This document shows positions 1 to 10,489 of a stretch of DNA of 64,000 bases, piece by piece. Source of the DNA: Thalassia testudinum (Eukaryota > Streptophyta > Magnoliopsida > Alismatales > Hydrocharitaceae). A model generated the notes under the pieces. It was not told where the DNA came from, ran no database searches, and was given only the letters and a program-made list of their open reading frames with translations. The DNA is taken from assembly GCA_037157565.1 (NCBI GenBank), contig JAZHRO010000073.1, forward strand, positions 19,970,501 through 20,034,500, written 5' to 3'. The position numbers were made by a program, and so were the translations under genes. How positions within the stretch are numbered: the first letter of the stretch is position 1; every line of letters begins with the position of its first letter.

Positions 1-645
1 TCCAGAATTAGATGTCTGGGTTGATAGCCAGACAGCGAGGGTGACGTCTGGAAGACCTTCCAGACGTCTGAAAGGTAAGTTTTCCGTCTTCTTCTTCCTT
101 CCTGTCGACTGACCGTACTGAGGGAGGGAGATGGGTGTGCGCAGGCTCGGTGATTCGCCATCCAACGCGAATCAGACGTCTGGCTGTTGTACCAGATGGC
201 GGGAGTAACCTCCAGACGTCCGGGGTGACCATCGGACGTCTGGGAGCTAGGCCAGACGTCCCCGCAGACTTCTGGATGTCTGGGAAACCACACTGAACAG
301 GTAATTCTCTGATCCACTTTTTAAGACGTCTGGAAGAAGTTCCAGACGTTCGATTTTACACAGTGTCGTCGTTTTCGACCCGTTTAGGGCCCGTTCGGGT
401 TCCGTTTTCCGCGATTCGAGTTGCGTTCTTTTCAGAATTAATTCCTCTACCCGTCTACAGTAGCTATACACTGTTTTGAGACACTCCTTGTGTTTGATCC
501 TTGTGATAGGACCCCGTTCTGTTGCAGTCTTGGGAGTCGCAAAGGCACGCGGGATTCCCGATCACGCCCCAATTACTCCCGATATACCTGGTAGAGTGGC
601 TTTAAGTTATTAATAAAATTTGTTAAATTATGGAACCATAATTAG

Positions 646-795
646 AACCTAGGACATTGCATGAATCCTAGGAATGAGAAATAGATGGAATGATAGCTCC
701 TAGGTGTTGCATGAATCCTAGGGCTGGAAAACTAGATTGTATGATAGATCCTAGGATATGGCATGAATCCTAGGATGGGAAAACTAGTGGAATGT
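646..795 (+). repeat. Three tandem ~55-bp units with paired CCTAGG boxes (element 1 LTR)
   Basis: Each unit holds the pattern CCTAGG, about 13 bases including TTGCATGAAT, then CCTAGG again, followed by an A/G-rich spacer. The paired CCTAGG boxes form an inverted repeat. The same array sits in the 3' LTR at about 8185-8335, where the first box is decayed to CTTAGG. It lies in the transcribed part or U5 of the LTR; its function is unknown. Confidence 0.8.
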
Positions 796-1017
796 ATAAT
801 ACTGCAGTCTTGGAAAATGGAAAGAGATATAAAGCTGCCTGTAATTTGAATTAACAGCTGCCTGTTGTGAATAGATAACGTGGTTGAGAACATGGATTGT
901 AAGAATGTGAAACTGGAAAGTGAAACCTGGATGTTTGAGTAAAAAGGATGGAACCCTATGGGGAAGTAGGAGTAGAACTCCTGGAAAGTGAATGGAATAG
1001 TTTTGGGGAAGTGAGTT

Positions 1018-1230
1018 GGCCCTTGAGTACGGAGTACCAAGGAGAGCGACTGTCCTCCTGTTTAGTGCAGAGCGGAGCTAGCCGCCCCAGGGACCCGGGG
1101 TTAGGATTGGCCACTCTGTACTGACTTGCTGGCCCTCGCGTACGTAGTACCGAGGAGAGCTACTAGTGTAGGGAGGTACTAGCTACCCCACGGGCCCCGG
1201 GGTTCTGCTAGCCTCCCACACCGACTTGTT
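1018..1230 (+). repeat. Diverged ~100-113 bp tandem duplication in element 1 LTR
   Basis: Units 1018-1130 and 1131-1230 both begin with GGCCC, then a GTAC..GTACC-AGGAGAGC block, then a block around CGGGG, and end with GACTTG. The matching pair in the 3' LTR is 8557-8669 and 8670-8770. The duplication is therefore older than this insertion and belongs to the LTR family. Confidence 0.65.
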
Positions 1231-1983
1231 AGGCCCGTTGGGGCAAACCAGGGTATTCAGGCGAGGGTGCGCGGACTGTGGAGGGGCAAAGCCCCGGTTT
1301 GGTTACTGTGGAGGGGTTGGACTCCTGTTACTGAGAGGGCTCTGCCCTGGACTGGTTCCGTGCTGTGCTTTGGGCGCACCACGTGCTACTTCTACTTTTT
1401 GGAAAAGACTGCAATCAAGATCGTTCCCACGAGGAACATTCGAGGTCAAGAAAAAGATCTGGGGAATAAATGAAATAGTGAGACAATTGAAAGATGTGAA
1501 TAAAGAAAGTAATAGAACATAATAGCTACTGTACACTCTACTGTTGTCTTTAGTTTTAGTTGCCACTCTACTCAGCGTTTTGCTGACGTGTTACACTCGT
1601 TACCTTTTTCAGGACCAGGTGTTGAGCAGCCAGGGTCAGCGGCTGCAGAGGACGCTAGGCCGATTAGGGTCCAGTAGAGTTACCACTGTCTTTTGTACCT
1701 CTTTGTTTCCGTTATAGTGAGTAGTTCTTGTTTCCGCTGTACTTTTCTTTACCTGCAGTTCATGTTATATGATAAATGTTGTGCTACTGTTGTGGTGGTA
1801 TATACTGTAGTAGTTTCTTTCCTTACTGCTGTACTTTCTTACTGTTAGTTATATTCATGCTGAATGTGGTTTATTTTACTGCTCTTTTGGTTACTTCCTC
1901 GTTGGACGACTAGGTCTTGGGATTAGTCGAGTCGGTCCGGTTCTCGTGTCTCGTAGGGACTCGGGAACCGGGTCGTTACAAGA

Positions 1984-1994
1984 TGGTATCAGAG
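1984..1994 (+). other. Element 1 primer binding site, initiator tRNA-Met type
   Basis: TGGTATCAGAG, three bases after the 5' LTR end, is complementary to the 3' end of plant initiator tRNA-Met. It is the site where minus-strand DNA synthesis starts in Tekay and many other plant LTR elements. Pairing beyond this core is poor. Confidence 0.88.
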
Positions 1995-2158
1995 GAAGGT
2001 CGTCCCGAGAAGTGAATCAACTGACTGGAAAATAACCAATTCACATGTTTATAGCTAAAGTAGCCACCACAACATATCTCTTGACATGAGCTCTTAGAAG
2101 TTTCGTTAGGTACCGTCTGTTTGACGTTTTCGTTTTGTTTCGCATCTCCTTGCAGGAG

Positions 2159-3310
2159 ATGCCTCGTCGTGGGACTGGCGAGACTGGCCGCGGGCGCGGC
2201 CGAGGGCGAGGTCGGCGAGGTGGACGTGCTGTTGTTGACGTCTCGGTGGACCAGCCACCACTCCCGGGCATCCAGGCCCAGGACCTCGCCAGACTGATAC
2301 GAGATATTGTACGAGAGGAGCTCCACCCACCGCCCCGAGCACCTCCTCCTGGGGCTGCAGAGGGGGAGTCCTCTGTGGGACCACGCGAAGGACACGGCGC
2401 TGGACACGAGGGAGGGGATGGGCCGTTGCCGCCCCCACCTTCCTCCGACACTTCTGTACACGAGGCACCTTCGCCTGGAGGTGCACCCGCACCTCCCCTA
2501 CAGCGCCACTTCGAGCTTTTCGGACAGTTCCGGAAGCTGAAGCCCCCCTCCTTCAAGGGAGATGACGACCCGACCGAGGCAGAGGACTGGCTTGAGCAAC
2601 TGGAGAAGATCTTCGACACCCTTCGCCCCTCAGTGGAGTGCCGCGTGGCCTTTGCCACGTACCAACTGGAGAGTACGGCACACCGGTGGTGGAGGGCGGT
2701 CCGGGGACAGGAGAGGGACGAGCCGACGTGGGACCAGTTCGTCACCCTCTTCTACGAGCAGTACTTTCCCCAGATGTGGTAGGACCAGAGGAGGCGGGAG
2801 TTCCACACTCTCCGCCAAGGGACGATGACTGTGAGCGCGTACCGCACGCGTTTCTTGGAGCTGTCCCGCTTTGCAGCGACAGCGGTAGCCATTGAGGAGG
2901 AGCGCCTTTGGAGGTTCACCGAGGGGCTCCGGCCTGCGATCCGGGGGTATGTCAAACCCCTGAAGCTGCCTACGTTTTCGAGGGTGGTAGAGGCAGCTAT
3001 GACTTACGAGGAGACCAACCCGTTCGCGTGAGACACCGACGGCGGGAGGAAGAGGCCCTTTCAGCCAGACTTCTCACAGGGCTGGTGAGAACGGAGACAC
3101 GTGGCGTCCGCAGGAGAGCCGTCACGTTGTGCAGGGCCATCAGTGGCCTTTGGGGGCCCTCGACAGGGGCCAGTCGCCAACACCGGACCCCCGCCTAGTC
3201 GACAGCAGGGACCCACTGAGGGCGGGAGTCGGGTTCCCCTCTGCTACCAGTGTGGCCAGTCGGGCCACGTCAGGAGGGACTGCCCATCTAGGGTAGGAGG
3301 TCAGCAAATA
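2159..3310 (+). pseudogene. gag: Element 1 gag (capsid-nucleocapsid), broken by stops
   Basis: The ATG at 2159 opens a frame with an Arg/Gly-rich N-terminus, a Pro/Ala-rich linker, and from about 2500 the retrotransposon gag core (FKGDDDPTEAEDWLEQLEKI and the downstream YFPQMW region). A TAG at 2780-2782 interrupts the core, but the same frame resumes at once with DQRRREFHTLRQG. A TGA at 3029-3031 and another near 3087 follow. A CCHC zinc knuckle (C-x2-C-x4-H-x4-C, starting CYQCGQSGH) lies at about 3240-3290. The product would have formed the virus-like particle and bound the element RNA. Apart from the stops the frame is continuous with the protease, as usual for Tekay, which makes gag and pol as one polyprotein. 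Confidence 0.92.
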
Positions 3311-3454
3311 CTCCTCGCGCAGAGCACTGGAGGGAGCGCAGGAGGCCGCGGTTCCCAGGCACGAGGAGGAGGACAGCAGTCGCGAGGATGGTACCGGCCA
3401 GCACCTACTCGTCCGACGCAGAGTGTGGCTGCTTCGTCCGCACCTAGAGCTGAG

Positions 3455-3900
3455 GGGCGTATCAACGCCCTAACACACAGGGACGCCAGAGCTTCGGGAT
3501 CGGTGGTAGCAGGTATGGTTTCAGTTTCTAGCAGACTCGTTTACACGCTTTTCGATTCCAACGCTACGCACTCATTTGTCGCAGCCAGTTTCGAAGTTAG
3601 TTTGGACCAGGATTATACACTGTTAGAAAATCCGTTCGTAATCAGAGGTCCGAGTGGTCAGCTGTTTGTAGCTGAGGAGGTGTACACGGATTGCGAGGTC
3701 AGCGTTGGAGGACATAGCCTGCCAGCTGACCTGATTATGATCCAGATGGAGGACTTTGGAGTGATTCTGGGGATGGATTGGCTGTCCGCTTACCACGCCT
3801 TGGTGGACTGTTTTGAGAGGAAGATTGTCTTCTCCATTCCGGAGTTGCCTTCTTTCGAGTTTCACGGACAGCCAGTGGACGGAGGTTTCAAGTGTATTTC
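3455..3900 (+). pseudogene. Element 1 aspartic protease domain, active site altered
   Basis: In the same frame as the end of gag, the segment starting INALTHRDA leads to LFDSNATHSF at about 3548-3577, where active Ty3/Gypsy proteases have DSGA. The Asp is kept but the Gly is Asn, which should disable a retropepsin. The downstream stretch ILGMDWLSAYHALVDC is the standard second half of the fold. The enzyme would have cut the polyprotein. Confidence 0.88.
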
Positions 3901-3989
3901 GGCACTTCGGGCGGCGAGACTTTTGAGCCAGGGGTGTGAGGGCTTCCTAGCTTGTGTGGTGGCAGAGCCCAGCCCTGTGGCAGACTTCC

Positions 3990-4900
3990 AGAGCATCCCG
4001 GTGGTCAGAGAGTACCCTGACGTGTTTCCAAACGAGTTACTAGGACTACCGCTCGAGCGTGAGATCGAGTTTGAGATCTCACTAGTACCAGGGACCAGCC
4101 CCATCTCCACCGCGCCTTACAGGATGGCACCGCTTGAGCTGCGAGAGCTCAAGTCTCAGCTGCAGGACCTTCTGGAGAAAGGTTTCGTGAGGCCCAGTGC
4201 GTCTCCCTGGGGAGCCTCGGTACTGTTGTGAAGAAGAAGGATGGGACCCTACGTCTTTGTGTGGACTACCGACAGCTGAACAGGGTCACCATCAAGAACA
4301 GATATCCGCTGCCGAGGATCGACGATTTGTTTGACCAGTTGCGGGGTGCCACGGTGTTTTCCAAGATAGACTTGAGGTCTGGATACCACCAGTTGAGGAT
4401 CAGGGAGACTGACGTCTCCAAGACAGCTTTCCGCACCCGGTACAAACACTACGAGTTTTTGGTCATGCCGTTTGGGTTGACCAATGCCCCCGCTGCTTTC
4501 ATGGACCTGATGAACCGGGTGTTTAGACCGTACTTGGACCAGTTCGTGGTGGTTTTCATAGATGATGTACTCATCTATTCTAGAGATCGGACGCAGCACG
4601 GACAGCACTTGCGGATGGTTTTGGACACTCTGAGGCGACGCAGGCTGTATGCCAAATACAGCAAGTGCGAGTTCTAGTTGAGGGAGGTGACCTTCTTAGG
4701 TCATGTGATCTCTGGAGACGGCCTGGCGGTGGACCCAGCCAAGGTCGAGGCAGTGCTCAGGTGGGAGAGACCGCGTTCAGTCACTGAGATCAGCAGTTTC
4801 CTGGGACTAGCTGGCTACTACAGATGGTTCATCAAAGGATTTTCGCAGATTGCGCGTCCTTTGACACAGTTGACCCGGAAGGACGTGCCTTTCGCTTGGA
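3990..4900 (+). pseudogene. pol: Element 1 reverse transcriptase, frameshift and stop
   Basis: The domain begins near REYPDVFPNELLGLP (about 4010). After SPWGASVLL a one-base loss at about 4228 shifts the frame; the next frame carries [44 protein letters not shown] and [11 protein letters not shown]. The catalytic Asp pair is at 4561-4566 (FIDD variant of the YxDD box). A TAG at 4675-4677 follows CEF; in relatives this position is Trp, so it fits a TGG-to-TAG change. The same frame then continues with [12 protein letters not shown] and the thumb region. The enzyme copies element RNA to DNA. Confidence 0.95.
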
Positions 4901-4959
4901 TAGATGCCTGTGAGGCGTGTTTTCTGGAGCTGAAGGAGAGGTTGACCTCGGCTCCCGTG

Positions 4960-5340
4960 CTCACCATTCCTGACAGTAGTGGCGGGTTCGTTGTGTACAC
5001 GGACGCTTCCTTGCAGGGGTTAGGAGGTGTGCTCATGCAGAGGGGTCACGTTGTCGCTTACGCTTCGCGGCAACTGAAGCCCCATGAGCATACCTACCCT
5101 ACCCACGACCTAGAGTTGGCAGCTGTTGTCTTCGCACTGAAGACCTGGAGGCACTACTTGTACGGTGAGACCTTCGAGATTTTTACAGATCACAAGAGCC
5201 TCAGATACCTTTTTGATCAGAAGGAGCTCAACATGAGACAGAGACGTTGGTTGGAGCTCCTGAAGGACTACGACTGCAGCATCTCCTACCACCCGGGAAA
5301 GGCCAATGTGGTGGCTGACGCCTTGAGCCGTAAGGTGCCC
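4960..5340 (+). pseudogene. pol: Element 1 RNase H domain
   Basis: The block [18 protein letters not shown] (catalytic Asp at about 5002), then ASRQLKPHE and the [19 protein letters not shown] helix (Glu), [12 protein letters not shown] (Asp) and the end [11 protein letters not shown] show a complete RNase H that degrades the RNA strand during replication. All the acidic positions expected of the family are present. No stop lies inside this domain. Confidence 0.93.
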
Positions 5341-5439
5341 GCACGCTTGGCCAGTCTACAGTTACAGAGTTGGAGCCTTTTGGAGGAGGTGGGTAGTTGG
5401 CGACCTCTAGAGTTACGAGGGTACTGTGGGGCAGTGACG

Positions 5440-6640
5440 GTGACACGGCAGACTAGGCCAGAGTTGATGGACCGCATCATCACAGGACAGATGGCCGATC
5501 CATACTTGCAGTCTTTGCGCGACAGAGTACTGTCAGGAGATCCAGGTGACTTCTCTTTCACAGACCAGGTGCTACGTTTGAGGGGACAGTTGTGCGTTCC
5601 CAGAGACGAGGAGCTGTTGAGAGAGCTCCTGACTGAGGCACACGGTTCCAGATTCACCATACATCCCGGGAACACGAAAATGTACCACGACTTGAGACGC
5701 GAGTTTTGGTGGAGAGGGATGAAGCGGGACGTGGGTGAGTTCGTGCAACAGTGCTTAGTGTGCCAGCAGGTGAAAGCCGAGCATCAGAGGCCTGCAGGGC
5801 CGCTTCAGCCGCTTCCAATGCCAGAGTGGAAGTGGGAGAGCATCACCATGGACTTGGTGGTGGGCTTACCTGTTACCCAGCGGGGACACGACGCAGTCTG
5901 GGTAATAGTGGATAGACTGACGAAGACGGCGCGTTTCTTGCCGATCCGAGTCACTTTGGGACCAGCACAGTTGGCAGAGAGGTATATCCGTGATGTGGTA
6001 CGACTACACGGAGTTCCGCGGGAGATCGTATCCGACCGGGATACCCGCTTTACGTCCCAGTTTTGGGCTGAGTTTCAGCAGGCCTTGGGGACGAGGTTGA
6101 GGTTTAGCACGGCTTACCACCCCCAGACGGACGGACAGTCTGAGCGCACGATACAGACACTTGAGGACCTTTTGCGTGCCTGTGTACTGGACTGGAGGGG
6201 CTCTTGGGAGGAGCACCTGCCCCTGGCAGAGTTTGCATACAACAACAGTTATCACTCGAGCATCGACATGGCTCCCTACGAGGCTCTGTACAGACGGAAG
6301 TGTACGGCACCCTTGAGTTGGGTTGAGGTGGGGACCAAGTGGGAGGTTGGCCCCAGGTTGATCCGGTAGAGTCAGGAGCTAGTTAAGCAGATCCACAGAC
6401 GACTCCGCACTGTCAGGAGCAGACAGAAGAGCTACGCGGATCGGAGACGCAGAGAGGTGCAGTTTGAGGTTGGGGACCACGTCTTCCTTTGTGTTTCGCC
6501 CATGAAGGGCTTACAACGGTTTGGGGTGAGAGGGAAGCTCGCGTCAAGGTTCGTGGGGCCCTTTGAGGTCCTGGAGCGGGTTGGACCTGTTGCTTACAGA
6601 CTTGCCCTTCCCCCGCAGCTTTCTGGTGTGCACGACGTAT
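5440..6640 (+). pseudogene. pol: Element 1 integrase (HHCC and DDE core), one stop
   Basis: An HHCC zinc-binding region ([18 protein letters not shown] then CLVCQQVK) runs from about 5650 to 5780. The DDE core follows: Asp in [10 protein letters not shown] (about 5850), Asp in [10 protein letters not shown] (about 6035) and Glu in [14 protein letters not shown] (about 6142). A TAG at 6367-6369 sits where relatives have Gln, consistent with CAG-to-TAG. The C-terminal [16 protein letters not shown] segment (about 6555-6600) is the usual SH3-like tail. The enzyme inserts the DNA copy into the host genome. Confidence 0.94.
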
Positions 6641-6649
6641 TCCACGTGT

Positions 6650-6921
6650 CCAACCTCAGGAAGTACGTAGCCGATTCCAGTCACGTACTGAGTCGCGAGA
6701 GCGTCGAGGTGAGCGACGACTTGACCTACCCCGAGCGGCCAGTGCAGATTCTAGACCGAGCCATCCGCAGTTTGAGACGAAAGCAAGTACCCCTGGTAAA
6801 GGTTGTGTGGAGGAGCCAGCGGTACGAGGAGGCTACCTGGGAGCCTGAGGCGGCAATGCGGGAGCGATACCCGGAGCTTTTCGCGGGTATGTCTTTTCGG
6901 ACCGGCTTCGGTCCTCTTTGA
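6650..6921 (+). pseudogene. Element 1 integrase-linked chromodomain
   Basis: After the [11 protein letters not shown] linker, the stretch from about 6720 ([20 protein letters not shown], then [18 protein letters not shown]) has the chromodomain pattern with the conserved aromatic and the EEATWEPE helix start. In chromoviruses this domain directs insertion toward heterochromatin marked by histone methylation. The frame ends at TGA 6919-6921, 85 bp before the 3' LTR. Confidence 0.9.
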
Positions 6922-6968
6922 GTTTGTTATGGTTATTTGGACGTCTTTTCCCGCACCCTAGTTGGCGC

Positions 6969-6988
6969 AAGTTTCGGGGACGAAACTT
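6969..6988 (+). other. Inverted repeat AAGTTTC-GGGGAC-GAAACTT before 3' LTR
   Basis: A perfect 7-bp inverted repeat surrounds GGGGAC, 18 bp before the 3' LTR. The core GTTTCGGGGACGAAAC is a recurrent sequence at this place in Tekay/Del elements. The stretch from here to 7006 is pyrimidine-rich, so a classic polypurine tract is not obvious, and the plus-strand primer may lie in the GGGGACGAAA part. Confidence 0.75.
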
Positions 6989-7021
6989 CCTTTGAGTTTG
7001 TTATATTGTAACGAACGCGTG

Positions 7022-7895
7022 CCCCAGACGTCTTTTAAGACGTCTGGGAGGTGGTCCAGACGTCTGACCATACGTCTGGGATCGTTTCTAGACGTCTGGA
7101 AATCCGTTAATTTTGACACGCGCGAGTCGTCTGCGCGCCTGAGAGCGCAGACCGGATATTCGCTTATTCCCTCTTTCCCTGCGGCTGCAGACGCCTGCCG
7201 CGTCCTCTCTCTCCTCCTCGCACGGCCTTAAAAGGCCACGCGCTCCCTCCCGTCGTCTCCACCGTCTCCTCCCTCTTCTCCTTCAGCTAGTGAGCGTGAG
7301 TGCGAGGGCGGCAGCGGCGGCCGCAGTGAGCGCGGAGGAGGTGCGGCGTGCGAGAGCGGAGCTCTGCCGTGAGGGCGAGCTCGCTGGGGCTGCTAGGGCT
7401 GGCCGGCGGAGGGCGCGGGGGGGGGGGGCGCGGAGTGACGCGGAGGGGGGACTGCTGTGGTCTGAGCAGCAGGCGCACGAGGTGCGACGCGGGTGGCGTC
7501 GCGAGCGGAAGCCGGCTGGTGCGCTGTTCTGGGAAAATTTCCAGAATCAGACGTCTGGGTTGATAGCCAGACGGCGAGGGCGACGTCTGGAAGACCTTCC
7601 AGACGTCTGAAAGGTGAGTTTTCCGTCTTCTTCTTCCTTCCTGTTGACTGACCGTATTGAGGGAGGGAGATGGGTGTGCGCAGGCTCGATGATTCACCAT
7701 CCAACGCGAATCAGACGTCTGGCTGTTGTACCAGATGGCGGGAGCGACCTCCAGATGTCCGGGGTGACCATCGGACGTCTGGGAGCTAGGCCAGACGTCC
7801 CCGCTGACTTCTGGACGTCTGGGAAACCACACTGAACAGGTAATTCTCTGATCCACTTTTTAAGACATCTGGAAGAAGTTCCAGACGTCTGATTT
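7022..7895 (+). repeat. Clustered AGACGTCT palindromes in element 1 LTR
   Basis: Roughly fifteen copies of CAGACGTC, GACGTCTGG or near variants lie in two groups (7022-7105 and 7548-7895), many as the palindrome AGACGTCT or the longer CCAGACGTCTGG. The 5' LTR repeats the second group at 9-345. The core ACGT/GACGTC is the type bound by plant bZIP factors, so an enhancer array is one possible reading. Several copies are decayed by CG-to-TG or CA change. Confidence 0.75.
7224..7237 (+). promoter_or_regulatory. TATA-like box in element 1 LTR
   Basis: CCTTAAAAGGCC follows CT-rich DNA and precedes a CT-rich putative start region, as in many plant LTR promoters. The flanking GGCC pair makes it an imperfect palindrome. 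The corresponding part of the 5' LTR is outside the window. Confidence 0.5.
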
Positions 7896-9671
7896 TACAC
7901 AGTGTCGTCGTTTTTGACCCGTTTAGGGCCCGTTCGGGTTCCGTTTTCCGCGATTCGAGTTGCGTTCTTTTCAGAATTAATTCCTCTACCCGTCTACAGT
8001 AGCTATACACTGTTTTGAGACACTCCTTGTGTTTGATCCTTGTGATAGGACCCTGTTCTATTGCAGTCTTGGGAGTCACGAAGGCACGCTGGATTCCCGA
8101 TCACGCCCCCATTACTCCCGATGTACCTGGTAGAGTGGCTTTAAGTTATTAATAAAATCTGTTAAATTATGGAACCATAATTAGAACTTAGGACATTGCA
8201 TGAATCCTAGGAATGAGAAATAGATGAAATGATAGCTCCTAGGTGTTGCATGAATCCTAGGGCTGGAAAACTAGATTGTATGATAGATCGTAGGATATTG
8301 CATGAATCCTAGGATGGGAAAACTAGTGGAATGTATAATACTGCAGTCTTGGAAAATGGAAAGAGATATAAAGCTGCCTGTAATTTGAATTAACAGCTGC
8401 CTGTTGTGAATAGATAACGTGGTTGAGAACATGGATTGTAAGAATGTGAAACTGGAAAGTGAAACCTGGATGTTTGAGTAAAAAGGATGGAACCCTACGG
8501 GGAAGTAGGAGTAGAACTCCTGGAAAGTGAATGGAATAGTTTTGGGGAAGTGAGTTGGCCCTTGAGTACGGAGTACCAAGGAGAGCGACTGTCCTCCTGT
8601 TTAGTGCAGAGCGGAGCTAGCCGTCCCAGGGACCCGGGGTTAGGACTGGCCACTCTGTACCGACTTGCTGGCCCTCGCGTACGTAGTACCGAGGAGAGCT
8701 ACTAGTGTAGGGAGGTACTAGCTACCCCATGGGCCCCGGGGTTCTGCTAGCCTCCCACATCGACTTGTTAGGCCCGCTGGGGCAAACCAGGGTAGTCAGG
8801 CGAGGGTGCGCGGACTGTGGAGGGGCAAGGCCCCAGTTTGGTTACTGTGGAGGGGTTGGACCCCTGTTACTGAGAGGGCTCTGCCCTGAACTGGTTCCGT
8901 GCTGTGCTTTGGGCGCACCCGTTAACGGAAACGACTGACCGCGTGCTAGTACGGGTTAGCTACCTGTGCGTTTATCGCGCGTGCCGTAGTCACCGTTACG
9001 TCTGTCAGTGACCTTGGGGTGGTTGACTGAGGGTAGGATCACCACTGGGGACTCTCCTGGCCAGGAGAGCACCACGTGCTACTTCTACTTTTTGGAAAAG
9101 ACTGCAATCAAGATCGTTCCCACGAGGAACATTCGAGATCAAGAAAAAGATCTGGGGAATAAATGAAATAGTGAGACAATTGAAAGATGTGAATAAAGAA
9201 AGTAATAGAACATAATAGCTACTGTACACTACTGTTGTCTTTAGTTTTAGTTGCCACTCTACTCAGCGTTTTGCTGACGTGTTACACTCGTTACCTTTTT
9301 CAGGACCAGGTGTTGAGCAGCCAGGGTCAGCGGCTACAGAGGACGCTGGGCCGAGTAGGGTCCAGTAGAGTTACCACTGTCTTTTGTACCTCTTTGTTTC
9401 CGTTATAGTGAGTAGTTCTTGTTTCCGCTGTACTTTTCTTTACCTGCAGTTCATGTTATATGATAAATGTTGTTCTACTGTTGTGGTGGTATATACTGTA
9501 GTAGTTTCTTTCCTTACTGCTGTACTTTCTTACTGTTAGTTATATTCATGCTGAATGTGGTTTATTTTACTGCTCTTTTGGTTACTTCCTCGTTGGACGA
9601 CTAGGTCTTGGGATTAGTCGAGTCGGTCCGGTTCTCGTGTCTCGTAGAGACTCGGGAACCGGGTCGTTACA

Positions 9672-10489
9672 GTACATGAGTTTCTGCTTTGATTATGCAT
9701 TTTTAATTTTCACCAGCTCCAATTTGAGCATGGCAAGCGTCAACGTGTTTGTCTTAGCATACTTAAGTTCAAAATGACTCTAAAATTTGGGTTTGGGGCT
9801 TTATAGTTATAACAACCTTAAAGATAGTTTCATCCCTAAAACTCAAGCAAGGATATTGAAAGAGAGCATAAAACACTATCGAGTCCTTAATAACCTTAAA
9901 GAGACATAACAACCTTAAAAAGAAACAAACCAGGGTGTTATAGACTCAACAATGATGAGATATGGTTAAGCCTCCTTTACTCTTGCCGATGCCATCCAAT
10001 ACAACTTTATTGACATTAGATTCATCTTGGAAATGAGCGAGATCCCAACTCGATCAGGTTAGCCAACACTTAGTCCCTGATACAAATCGCATAGTCTTTG
10101 TAGATTTTCTCGACAAGTAATTAACCAACCCATTGGACTCTTAATAACTGAGACTCTTCTAATAGAGCTAGTGGCTTCATAAATTTTGAGGCAACTTAAG
10201 AGACATAAAAGAATGGAAAGTACAAAAATCAAATAAGGTAAAGATCAACAACTTTTTAATCGTTACCATATCTACCACCATTGAAGGAGAGGCTTGTGCA
10301 TTCCTCAATGATAATGTATAGACTCACCTTGCAAGTTAAGGTGCATTGAGCCAGCTACACTTTAAATAGGTTGTTATCCCTGAGTGGTTGTGCCTCCATA
10401 GAATCACTGTGAGCTACCTCCATGAGCCTGGTACGAATGAGCTGCTCCCTTTGCCGGCTACACTATCCTGGAGTATAATGTCTTATGAG
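9672..10489. other. Unassigned non-coding DNA next to element 1
   Basis: AT-rich sequence with no open frame of note and no repeat I could pair within the window. It lies downstream (on the minus strand) of the gag relic at 10490-10790, so it may be the decayed protease-pol part of the same old element, but I could not confirm a pol motif. Confidence 0.4.

Larger units (their letters stand above)
1..1980 (+). repeat. Element 1 5' LTR (partial; first ~533 bp outside window)
   Basis: Base 1 aligns with base 7540 of the 3' LTR and identity continues to the shared end ...GGGTCGTTACA at 1980. Compared with the 3' LTR it lacks 154 bp at 1380/1381; the missing piece (8920-9073) is bounded by two copies of GCACC, so it is a deletion in this copy. 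Only small substitutions and about 2 bp of other indels separate the rest. The primer binding site begins three bases after the end. Confidence 0.93.
1..9671 (+). mobile_element. Element 1: Tekay-type chromovirus (Ty3/Gypsy LTR retrotransposon), 5' end outside window
   Basis: Two copies of one long repeat (1-1980 and 7007-9671) flank a gag-pol region in the order gag, protease, reverse transcriptase, RNase H, integrase, chromodomain. That order and the C-terminal chromodomain define chromoviruses, and the sequence style of gag and pol plus the 2.7-kb LTR match the Tekay/Del lineage. A tRNA-Met primer site directly follows the 5' LTR. The first ~533 bp of the 5' LTR lie before the window, so the target duplication cannot be checked; the 5 bases after the 3' LTR are GTACA. 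The coding region has several stops and a frameshift, so the copy cannot move by itself. Confidence 0.93.
7007..9671 (+). repeat. Element 1 3' LTR, complete (2665 bp)
   Basis: The LTR starts TGTAACGA and ends TCGTTACA, a perfect 8-bp terminal inverted repeat. It aligns with 1-1980 from base 7540 on. It keeps the 154 bp (8920-9073) lost from the 5' copy. It carries clustered AGACGTCT-type palindromes, a TATA-like box at about 7226, a GC-rich segment at 7260-7530, the CCTAGG array and the 100-bp duplication. Frames read through it are non-coding. Confidence 0.94.

Noticed and set aside
646..795. A CRISPR-like look of repeated units with spacers.
   Set aside because: Only three diverged units inside a plant LTR, with no variable spacers.
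2041..2745. A 234-codon frame antisense to gag.
   Set aside because: It mirrors the GC-rich gag codons on the opposite strand and lacks independent support.
7287..7856. A 189-codon frame on the minus strand and a 106-codon frame on the plus strand in a GC-rich region.
   Set aside because: Both lie in the element 1 3' LTR, are broken in the other LTR or overlap each other, and have no domain.
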